NCBI GenBank assembly: GCA_016180605.1 | Contig: JACPAW010000032.1 | Span: forward strand, 1 to 7,590 | Direction: 5' to 3' | Origin: Candidatus Omnitrophota bacterium | Lineage (GTDB): Bacteria > Omnitrophota > Gorgyraeia > Aquiviventales > Aquiviventaceae | DNA length: 7,590 nt | In this document: positions 1 to 5,228 of the stretch, in pieces | Position numbering within the stretch: the stretch's first letter is position 1 | Layout of the letters: every line of letters starts with the position of its first letter | Position numbers and translations under genes: made by a program | The notes under the pieces: generated by a model | Told to the model about the DNA's origin: nothing | Database searches by the model: none | Seen by the model: only the letters and a program-made list of their open reading frames with translations

Positions 1-1
1 T

Positions 2-1408
2 TACCACCTGATGATTGCCAATCAAGTAGCACAGGCTGGAGGTCCTATTGCTTATGAATGGTGGGAATTTGCCCCAGAGGGAAGGCCGCATCTGTATCCT
101 CCTTTGCTGCACGTGCTCCTGGCTGCAGGAATAAAACTAGGATTAAGTCCCCTGACCGTCATTCGCCTGGCTAGCACCGTGCTATTACCCACCTTGTTGG
201 TGAGCATATGGGCTGTGGTCCGAAGGTTATTTGGATCGTTAACCGCTTTATGCTGTCTTTGGATGGCAATGGTTCCGTTCTCATTCCATCTGCATAGCAC
301 AATCACCCTTGCAGCGACTTTGGGAATGATCCTGCTTCTTTGGATGATGGTTGCCTTGGAGTCAAATCGTTGGTTTTCAGCAGGCTTATTGTTAGCACTC
401 TTAAGCTACACCCATTTGGGGATTCCGATTGTGGCGTTAACCTTAATGGCGGTGATGGCAGTTATCAGGAGTCAAACTCGCAAAACGATTTTTAAGGCCT
501 TCTGGGGTTTATTCTTGGTCCTGCCCTGGGGCATGCACCTTTGGAATCACCGGGAAGTTTTCCATGTAGTACCTAGAATGGAAAATGAAATGTTGGAGCT
601 TGTCCCTATTATTTTGGTATTCAGCGCGATTGGATTTTGGCATTGCTGTAAGCAGCGTGGAAGCCATCTGTGGTTATTGGCGATGCTCGCTGGCTTTTTA
701 TGGTTTTCCAAGCATCACGCTTTTCGCTGGCTCAGTGGAGAGGGAATGCTGCCGATTATTTTACTAGCCGGGGTCGGGATGTGTGCTGTGGCTCAACCAG
801 TCAGAAGGCATGCCTTGTGGGTTACCGGGTTTCTTTTCGCAATTTCTATCGTACTGCCGACACGCATTCAGACTCCTAAGGGTTGGCAGTGGCGCTGGCA
901 GGACACGGCTGCCTGGCATTTGCTCCATGCGCCGGGCACCGTATCTAAAGCACTCGATGCGAGCTTTACGACTCATTTGACAGAGCACTTAGCGCAAACA
1001 ACCGCTTCTCTGACACAACCGGATGAAATCCTCTGGTCTAATTTCTCCTATGCAATGGGTTCCATCGCTGCTTTAGCCAAGCGGCCCATGTCTTCTGCTA
1101 TGCTCAATGAAGTGGCACCGGCGACATTCAGGGATCCGATTCAGGCAGCACATTTGATTATTTGGTTCAAGGTGGACGAACGCTTGCCTGGCAGCCTTCC
1201 TTCGTCTATTTTAAAGTCCTACTCTCTGACACGCGTTGCCGAGGATGATTTAGCCATCCTTTATCGCCAGCAGGGTCAAAGACTACGGGCGCATTTTCCA
1301 CAAGCCGTTCTGCCTCTTGGTGTTATCCTTGGATTTCTCGGCGCTGCTTTAGGTTTCATTGGACAGGACCTCTTAAGATCCGGAAAGAATGCCGTAAGTA
1401 AGCTATAA
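2..1408 (+). CDS. Polytopic membrane glycosyltransferase-like protein (GT-C fold), 5' partial
   Basis: The reading frame is open to the window edge (codons for Tyr-His-Leu precede the first ATG at 11), so the true start lies upstream and the ATG at 11 is probably internal. The visible N-terminus (YHLMIANQVAQ, then EGRPHLYPPLLHVLLA) resembles the first luminal loop of STT3/ArnT/PMT-like GT-C transferases, which use polyprenyl-phosphate sugars. Counting from the ATG at 11, about eleven hydrophobic segments lie between residues 29 and 284. A soluble stretch of about 145 residues follows, then a last hydrophobic segment at about 432-455. I infer transfer of a sugar from a lipid carrier at the outer face of the inner membrane. 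The catalytic first-loop Asp/Glu would be upstream and cannot be checked. Substrate is unknown. It could also be a membrane protein of the same fold without transferase activity. Confidence 0.6.
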   Translation, partial: YHLMIANQVAQAGGPIAYEWWEFAPEGRPHLYPPLLHVLLAAGIKLGLSPLTVIRLASTVLLPTLLVSIWAVVRRLFGSLTALCCLWMAMVPFSFHLHSTITLAATLGMILLLWMMVALESNRWFSAGLLLALLSYTHLGIPIVALTLMAVMAVIRSQTRKTIFKAFWGLFLVLPWGMHLWNHREVFHVVPRMENEMLELVPIILVFSAIGFWHCCKQRGSHLWLLAMLAGFLWFSKHHAFRWLSGEGMLPIILLAGVGMCAVAQPVRRHALWVTGFLFAISIVLPTRIQTPKGWQWRWQDTAAWHLLHAPGTVSKALDASFTTHLTEHLAQTTASLTQPDEILWSNFSYAMGSIAALAKRPMSSAMLNEVAPATFRDPIQAAHLIIWFKVDERLPGSLPSSILKSYSLTRVAEDDLAILYRQQGQRLRAHFPQAVLPLGVILGFLGAALGFIGQDLLRSGKNAVSKL

Positions 1409-1409
1409 T
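1404..1409 (+). promoter_or_regulatory. Possible -10 box upstream of rng
   Basis: A perfect TATAAT overlaps the stop codon of the glycosyltransferase-like gene and lies 36 nt before the rng start, a sensible distance for a short leader. I see no convincing -35 hexamer 16-18 nt upstream and no TGn extension, so this is a weak call. rng may instead be read through from upstream. Confidence 0.3.
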
Positions 1410-1445
1410 AGATGGTTTATGATGACAACGAATAGGGGATAGGGT

Positions 1446-2966
1446 ATGGGGAATGTGAAGGAAATTTTTATCAGCGTGGATCCACAGGAAAGCCGTGTTG
1501 CTTTAACCGAGCAAAAACGGCTCGAGGAATATTATGTCGAGCGTTCTTCCGATACGCGAATGGTCGGAAGCATCTATAAGGGCAAGGTCACTTCGGTGGT
1601 TCCGGGTATCGGAGCTGCTTTCGTGGATATCGGCCTTGGGAAAAACGGTTTTCTTTACGTAGCCGATATTATTGAGCCCAAACCGGAAGAAGAAGCGATT
1701 TTGGAAGAGGGAGAGTCGCCCGCAAAAGAAAATACTCGAGAGGAACAACGTCACCGGCGCTCCAAAATCGAAGAGCTGGTCAAAGTGAATCAGGAGATCC
1801 TTGTCCAAGTCGTCAAGGAGCCCTTCGGAACCAAAGGGGCGCGCCTGACGACTCACTTGAGCCTTCCGGGTCGTACGATGGTTCTTATGTGCAATGACTC
1901 GCGGCTTGGAGTTTCCAAGAAGATTGAAGACGTGCAGGAGCGCAGCCGGCTTCGGGCTATCTTGAGTAAGCTGAGATTCTCGGATGAAGCGGGTTTGATT
2001 ATCCGTACCGCAGGCGCAGGAAAAGGCGAGAAAGAATTTGCGCGCGATGTGCGCTATTTATCTCGGGTCTATCAGCACACCAAGCGGGTTGCCTCAAGAG
2101 CAAAAGCACCCGCATGCGTCTACCAGGAATACGAGCTTGCCCAGCGGGTGATTCGAGATTCTTATACGGAAGACATGAACCGGATCGTAGTGGATGACAA
2201 GGCTGCCTTTCATAGGCTGCGGCGCTTTTTGCAGCTGCTCATTCCGGGAGTCAAAGTTCGTTTGGAGCTCTACCGGGCAGAGGAACCCTTGTTCGAGCGG
2301 GAAGGCTTGGAAGATCAGGTCGCAGCCCTCTTTGACCCGCGAGTGGAGCTGCCTTCCGGGGGCTCTATCGTGGTGGAGCCGACCGAGGGAATGGTAGCCA
2401 TCGACGTCAACACCGCCAAGTTTACCGGGCGCCGGAACCTGGAGGAAACGGCTTTCCAGGTGGACAAGGAAGCGGCGGTTGAGGTGGCCCGGCAGTTGCG
2501 TTTGCGGGATATCGGCGGAATCGTGGTGATCGATTTCATCGATTTAGATCTGCCATCGCACCGGCGAGAACTGGTTAAAACGCTTGAAACGGCACTCGGA
2601 CGGGATCGCGCAAAGACCAACCTGGTTTCTTTCTCTGAAATCTGCGTGGCCGAGCTGACCCGGCAGCGGATGCGCCAGTCCGTTCAAACCTTTAGCCGCC
2701 AGCCTTGTCCGTACTGCAGTGGCCGGGGAGTGGTGAAAACAGCTCTGACCATGTCCATCGATGCCCTCCGGCAACTGCGCAGGGCCATCAAGACCACTTC
2801 CAGCAAAACCCTGGAACTCTTAGTTCACCCCCAGGTGGCGATTCGGTTATTGCAGGAAGATCGCCCGAGCCTGAGCGCTTTGGAGTCGCAATACCGAGTC
2901 AAGATCCTCGTACTTTCAGACCCGAGCCTGCATGTAGAACAGGTAAAGATTCAGGCATCCGGTTGA
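1446..2966 (+). CDS. rng: Ribonuclease G (RNase E/G family endoribonuclease)
   Basis: Single-strand endoribonuclease expected to act in 5' rRNA maturation and mRNA turnover. At 506 aa it has the length of RNase G, without the long C-terminal degradosome scaffold of RNase E. The N-terminus (KEIFISVDPQESRVAL) is typical of the family. An S1-type RNA-binding region spans about residues 38-135 (GSIYKGKVTSVVPGIGAAFVD) and is interrupted by a charged Glu-rich insert at about 77-110. The DNase I-like catalytic region includes AIDVNTAKFTG with Asp320 and VIDFIDLD with Asp363, matching the two Mg-binding aspartates of E. coli RNase E (303 and 346). The zinc-link motif CPYCSGRG has Cys421 and Cys424. 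The start is supported by AGGGGAT at 1433-1439, 6 nt before the ATG. It precedes rplU by 64 nt. Confidence 0.95.
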   Translation: MGNVKEIFISVDPQESRVALTEQKRLEEYYVERSSDTRMVGSIYKGKVTSVVPGIGAAFVDIGLGKNGFLYVADIIEPKPEEEAILEEGESPAKENTREEQRHRRSKIEELVKVNQEILVQVVKEPFGTKGARLTTHLSLPGRTMVLMCNDSRLGVSKKIEDVQERSRLRAILSKLRFSDEAGLIIRTAGAGKGEKEFARDVRYLSRVYQHTKRVASRAKAPACVYQEYELAQRVIRDSYTEDMNRIVVDDKAAFHRLRRFLQLLIPGVKVRLELYRAEEPLFEREGLEDQVAALFDPRVELPSGGSIVVEPTEGMVAIDVNTAKFTGRRNLEETAFQVDKEAAVEVARQLRLRDIGGIVVIDFIDLDLPSHRRELVKTLETALGRDRAKTNLVSFSEICVAELTRQRMRQSVQTFSRQPCPYCSGRGVVKTALTMSIDALRQLRRAIKTTSSKTLELLVHPQVAIRLLQEDRPSLSALESQYRVKILVLSDPSLHVEQVKIQASG

Positions 2967-2991
2967 CCCCAGGGCCAATGTCGGCTATGCT
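2963..2991 (+). promoter_or_regulatory. Sigma70-type promoter for rplU-rpmA-obgE
   Basis: TTGACC at 2963-2968 is separated by exactly 17 nt from TATGCT at 2986-2991. Each hexamer matches the consensus at five and four positions respectively. The -35 box overlaps the TGA stop of rng, and the spacer fills the intergenic region. Transcription would start near 2998, giving a leader of about 30 nt before rplU. Separate control of the ribosomal protein genes from rng is inferred from this. Confidence 0.6.
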
Positions 2992-3030
2992 ATAGGGCGT
3001 TGTTTTGCCTCGAAAATCCTAGGAGAATCC

Positions 3031-3510
3031 ATGTACGCAATCATTGAGCTTGGGGGACGTCAGTGGACGGTAAAACCGGGTACCCAGCTTTTGATCAACC
3101 GGTTGACCGGTGAAACGGGAGCCCAGCATACCATCAATCGGGTTTTGCTTGCCCAGGATGGTCAAAAAACTCAGATAGGCAAGCCTTATCTTGAAAACGC
3201 AAAAGTCATCTGCGAAGTACTCAGTCATGAGCAGGGCTCGAAGGTCATCACTTACCGTTATCGCCGCAGGGAGAACTGGCGCAAGACCGTGGGTCACCGC
3301 CAGCCCATTACCCGGCTGCTGGTCAAAGAGATCCATGTCGGGAATGCTTCAGCAACCATCGAGCCTCCGACACGAACAGCAGCTCCTACGAAACCCGAAA
3401 AACCAAAGGCCGCTGTCCCCAAAACGAGCCATGCGTCTGCCTTGACGAAGAAAACGCCAGCTGCGCGAAGCGTTAAAACAAAGACCAAAAGCCCTAGCAA
3501 ATCGAAATAA
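3031..3510 (+). CDS. rplU: 50S ribosomal protein L21 with long basic C-terminal tail
   Basis: L21 binds 23S rRNA in the large subunit. The conserved core covers residues 1 to about 103: MYAIIELGGRQWTVKPG at the start, IGKPYLENAKV in the middle, then the basic YRYRRRENWRKTVGHRQPITRL. The start is set by AGGAG at 3021-3025, 5 nt before the ATG. L21 is usually about 100-105 aa, but this one has 159. The extra residues 104-159 are rich in Lys, Pro, Ala, Thr and Ser, with eleven lysines and only two acidic residues, and look disordered. Low-complexity basic tails occur on some ribosomal proteins and probably touch rRNA; that role here is inference. Transcription likely starts from the promoter at the end of rng. 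The stop lies 2 nt before the first palindromic repeat. Confidence 0.96.
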   Translation: MYAIIELGGRQWTVKPGTQLLINRLTGETGAQHTINRVLLAQDGQKTQIGKPYLENAKVICEVLSHEQGSKVITYRYRRRENWRKTVGHRQPITRLLVKEIHVGNASATIEPPTRTAAPTKPEKPKAAVPKTSHASALTKKTPAARSVKTKTKSPSKSK

Positions 3511-3512
3511 GG

Positions 3513-3553
3513 AGTCCCACCTGATTTGCTTCGCAAATCATACCGGTGGGACT
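3513..3553 (+). repeat. Palindromic repeat unit, copy 1
   Basis: This is a 41-nt hairpin unit. The outer arm AGTCCCACC (3513-3521) pairs with GGTGGGACT (3545-3553). The inner arm TGATTTGC (3522-3529) pairs with GCAAATCA (3533-3540). The loop is TTC, and a TACC bulge (3541-3544) sits on the 3' side. That gives 17 perfect base pairs. No T-run follows, so it is not a standard intrinsic terminator. It begins 2 nt after the rplU stop. Confidence 0.9.
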
Positions 3554-3559
3554 GAGAAG

Positions 3560-3600
3560 AGTCCCACCTGATTAGCGAAGCAAATCATACCGGTGGGACT
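3560..3600 (+). repeat. Palindromic repeat unit, copy 2 (inverted tip)
   Basis: This second 41-nt unit lies in the same orientation as copy 1 at a 47-nt period, separated from it by GAGAAG. The outer arms and the TACC bulge are identical. The centre reads GCGAAGC (3575-3581), where copy 1 has GCTTCGC (3528-3534), so the tip is the reverse complement. A single T-to-A change at 3574 leaves one mismatch in the inner stem. The unit ends exactly where the A-rich rpmA ribosome-binding region begins. Confidence 0.9.
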
Positions 3601-3608
3601 AAAAGGAG
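3601..3608 (+). promoter_or_regulatory. Ribosome-binding site of rpmA
   Basis: AAAAGGAG lies 5 nt before ATG 3614 and fixes that start. The in-frame GTG at 3593 lies inside the second palindrome, upstream of this site, and would add seven residues foreign to L27. The site directly abuts the hairpin, so folding of the repeat could affect its accessibility. Confidence 0.8.
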
Positions 3609-3613
3609 CCCTA

Positions 3614-3877
3614 ATGGCACATAAAGTAGGAGCCGGCTCGACTAAAAACGGCCGAGATAGCCGCTCGAAACGCCTTGGAATCAAGCGATATGAAGGCCAG
3701 TGGGTCTCGGCAGGCACCATATTGGTCCGACAGCGAGGAAGCCCTTTTAGAGCCGGATGGTATGTCGGAACCGGCACGGACTGGACCTTGTACGCCAAGG
3801 TAGATGGCATTGTCCGATTCTTGAAGCCGCGGGTTGTCAGCATTGAACCTCGCAGCACTCTCAGTGCTCTCAGTTAA
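3614..3877 (+). CDS. rpmA: 50S ribosomal protein L27
   Basis: L27 is a large-subunit protein whose N-terminal tail reaches the peptidyl transferase centre. At 87 aa the length is normal. The signature [16 protein letters not shown] at the start, then [25 protein letters not shown], is diagnostic. There is no Firmicutes-type cleaved leader before MAHK. Two points differ from the usual sequence as I recall it: Val5 where Lys is common in the MAHKK tail, and [21 protein letters not shown] where most homologues have a PGxNVG-like turn. The last residues (PRSTLSALS) are not part of the conserved core. obgE follows 21 nt later in the same frame. Confidence 0.97.
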   Translation: MAHKVGAGSTKNGRDSRSKRLGIKRYEGQWVSAGTILVRQRGSPFRAGWYVGTGTDWTLYAKVDGIVRFLKPRVVSIEPRSTLSALS

Positions 3878-3898
3878 CCGTTTTCCGCGCAGCCAACC

Positions 3899-4876
3899 AT
3901 GTGGTTCGTTGATCAGGTCCAGATCAACGTCCAAGGTGGAGACGGCGGGCGCGGTTGCTCAGCGTTTGCACAACCACCGTACACACGCTACCCTTATCCC
4001 GATGGTGGGGATGGAGGCGATGGCGGGGATGTAACCCTTCAGGCGGATGCTAACGTTGCGACTCTCCTCGACTTCCACTTCCGGCATGAATTCGTCGCTG
4101 GCCGCGGCGGCCATGGTGGCGGCAACAAAAAAGCGGGTAAGCAGGGAGAGGATATTGTCATCCGGGTGCCTGCGGGAACGGTGGCCCGAGATGCCGAAAG
4201 CGGGTTGATCCTGCGAGACTTGGCTAGCCCTGGCGAAGCAGTGGTCATCGTTAAAGGGGGACGAGGCGGCCTAGGAAACGCGACAGTTCCCGAAGCGCAA
4301 GAGGGCCAACCAGGTGAGTTTCGATGCCTGAGACTTGAGCTTAAGCTCATCGCCGATGTCGGATTAATCGGGCTACCCAACGCTGGAAAATCCTCCCTTC
4401 TTGCCCGTATTTCCACAGCCCGGCCTAAAATTGCATCCTATCCCTTCACCACGCGATATCCGGTTTTAGGTGTCGTTTCGTTGCCAGGCGGGGATTCCTT
4501 CGTTGCCTGTGACATTCCTGGGCTCATTGAAGGAGCCCATACGGGAAAAGGGCTGGGTTTTCAGTTTTTGCGGCACATCGAACGGACCCGAGTGGTGGTG
4601 CACGTAATCGATATGGCAGCGGTAGATGGCTGCGATCCGCTCAGCGCCTATGGGCAAATCAATCAGGAGCTTGCGGCTTATAGCCCCGATCTGGCACAAA
4701 AGCCACAGCTTATAGCAGCCAATAAGATGGACCTTACAGAGGCGCAAGCCAACCTGGATCATTTTCGGAAAAGCTTAGGAAGCAAGCAGCCGATTTGGCC
4801 GATTTCTTGTGCAACGGGCGAGGGAATTCAGGATTTGGTGTTGGCAGCCTCGTTAGCAATCAGCAGTAAGCAATAA
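3899..4876 (+). CDS. obgE: GTPase Obg (ribosome-associated GTP-binding protein)
   Basis: Essential GTPase of 50S assembly and stress control; its usual placement next to rplU-rpmA is kept. At 325 aa it has the glycine-rich Obg domain (about 1-155, with VQGGDGGRGC, PDGGDGGDGGDV, GRGGHGGGNKKAGKQGED and KGGRGGLGN). The G domain follows: G1 GLPNAGKS (158-165), G2 YPFTT (181-185), G3 DIPGL (205-209), G4 NKMD (275-278) and G5 SCATGEG (303-309). It ends there, without the C-terminal OCT domain of Firmicutes or the acidic tail of E. coli ObgE. After G2 the usual PNLGVV reads PVLGVV, a mild change. No strong Shine-Dalgarno is visible before ATG 3899. The start is chosen from homology (MWFVDQVQI versus the usual MFVDxVxI), and translation may be coupled to rpmA. 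Confidence 0.97.
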   Translation: MWFVDQVQINVQGGDGGRGCSAFAQPPYTRYPYPDGGDGGDGGDVTLQADANVATLLDFHFRHEFVAGRGGHGGGNKKAGKQGEDIVIRVPAGTVARDAESGLILRDLASPGEAVVIVKGGRGGLGNATVPEAQEGQPGEFRCLRLELKLIADVGLIGLPNAGKSSLLARISTARPKIASYPFTTRYPVLGVVSLPGGDSFVACDIPGLIEGAHTGKGLGFQFLRHIERTRVVVHVIDMAAVDGCDPLSAYGQINQELAAYSPDLAQKPQLIAANKMDLTEAQANLDHFRKSLGSKQPIWPISCATGEGIQDLVLAASLAISSKQ

Positions 4877-4882
4877 GCTGTA

Positions 4883-4901
4883 AGAGCCCCTAACATAATG
4901 A
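4883..4901 (+). repeat. Left terminal inverted repeat of the obgE-proB element
   Basis: AGAGCCCCTAACATAATGA is a perfect 19-nt reverse complement of 5154-5172. The outermost pair (A4883, T5172) may belong to the TAA flanks instead of the element. Confidence 0.9.
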
Positions 4902-4913
4902 GCACACGGCCGC

Positions 4914-5019
4914 GTTGCGGATGCCAAGCGGCCAGATTCAAGGAACGACGACGCAGGCGTACTGGAATCCAGTACGCCAAGGAGGAGTGACGCAGAAGAT
5001 GGCCGCTTGCCACCGCAAC
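4914..5019 (+). repeat. Hairpin arm A of the element
   Basis: GTTGCGG (4914-4920) pairs with CCGCAAC (5013-5019). CAAGCGGCCA (4925-4934) pairs with TGGCCGCTTG (5000-5009). The tip is the near-perfect palindrome GGCGTACTGGA-A-TCCAGTACGCC (4956-4978). The segments between the stems (4935-4955 and 4979-4999) are of equal length but mostly unpaired. The first G is also the last base of the closing stem. Confidence 0.8.
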
Positions 5020-5036
5020 CAATCGTTTAACAATGG

Positions 5037-5141
5037 GCTGGGCGGACTGGCTTCGCCGCCCTTCGTTGCTCGTCGCTTGCGTACTCGTCTTCGAGTACGC
5101 GGCACTCCTCGCGCCTCGGGCGGCTCGCCATTGCGCCCAGC
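5037..5141 (+). repeat. Hairpin arm B of the element
   Basis: GCTGGGCG (5037-5044) pairs with CGCCCAGC (5134-5141). GCCGCCC (5055-5061) pairs with GGGCGGC (5118-5124). The tip GCGTACTCG (5079-5087) pairs with CGAGTACGC (5092-5100) around a TCTT loop. Its tip shares GCGTACT/AGTACGC with arm A. A 17-nt A/T-richer linker (5020-5036) separates the two arms. Confidence 0.8.
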
Positions 5142-5153
5142 GCGGCCATGCGA

Positions 5154-5172
5154 TCATTATGTTAGGGGCTCT
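5154..5172 (-). repeat. Right terminal inverted repeat of the obgE-proB element
   Basis: TCATTATGTTAGGGGCTCT is the exact reverse complement of 4883-4901. It is followed by AAGTAAC, so TAA at 5172-5174 mirrors TAA at 4881-4883 on the other side. Confidence 0.9.
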
Positions 5173-5199
5173 AAGTAACAGATTTTTAAGCATACTGCT

Positions 5200-5223
5200 G
5201 ACGAGCAGACGAGCAGACGAGCT
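5200..5223 (+). repeat. Three tandem 8-nt repeats just before proB
   Basis: GACGAGCA, GACGAGCA and GACGAGCT run head to tail and end 5 nt before the proB ATG, where the ribosome-binding site should be. No good Shine-Dalgarno is seen; GACGAG is at best a weak substitute. The first unit also closes a small hairpin, CTGCT-GACG-AGCAG (5195-5208). This may be slippage-prone sequence in the leader. Confidence 0.75.
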
Positions 5224-5228
5224 GACCG

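Larger units (their letters stand above)
4884..5171. mobile_element. 288-nt structured non-coding element with terminal inverted repeats (MITE/REP-like)
   Basis: This element fills most of the 352-nt gap between obgE and proB. Its ends are perfect inverted repeats (GAGCCCCTAACATAATGA against TCATTATGTTAGGGGCTC), flanked on both sides by TAA (4881-4883 and 5172-5174), which could be a target duplication. Inside, the closing stem continues with GGCCGCG (4908-4914) and CGCGGCC (5141-5147), across a 6-nt segment that is half paired. Two hairpin arms follow at about 4915-5018 and 5037-5141. I see no transposase and no convincing protein in any frame. The simplest reading is a non-autonomous palindromic insertion, possibly multicopy in its genome. 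A structured RNA is the alternative. Family membership cannot be tested here. Confidence 0.65.

Noticed and set aside
3095..3106. Perfect 12-nt palindrome TCAACCGGTTGA within rplU
   Set aside because: It falls in conserved coding sequence, has no second copy and no positional logic for an operator. Chance is the simpler explanation.
3513..3600. Rho-independent terminator(s) after rplU
   Set aside because: The hairpins are strong, but they are followed by GAGAAG and AAAAGGAG, with no T-run. They also lie inside a ribosomal protein operon.
3593..3613. GTG start for L27 seven codons upstream of the ATG
   Set aside because: It lies inside the second palindrome and upstream of the clear AAAAGGAG site. 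L27 begins canonically with MAHK at 3614.
3854..3868. Small hairpin AGCACT-CTC-AGTGCT at the end of rpmA
   Set aside because: It has only six base pairs and no T-run, and lies inside the coding region. It is too weak to call regulatory.
4884..5171. Integron attC recombination site (GTTAGGG and CCCTAAC resemble the core sites)
   Set aside because: The cores do not match GTTRRRY/RYYYAAC, the ends pair perfectly for 17-19 bp, the element is longer than usual attC sites, and there is no cassette array or integrase nearby.
4915..5178. An 87-aa open frame on the + strand and a 121-aa frame on the - strand (4828-5193) across the obgE-proB element
   Set aside because: Both are fully explained by the palindromic element and read through its inverted repeats. 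Their residue composition is low-quality (Arg/Ala/Gly/Pro-rich), with no ribosome-binding site and no recognisable domain. The - frame also runs into the end of obgE.
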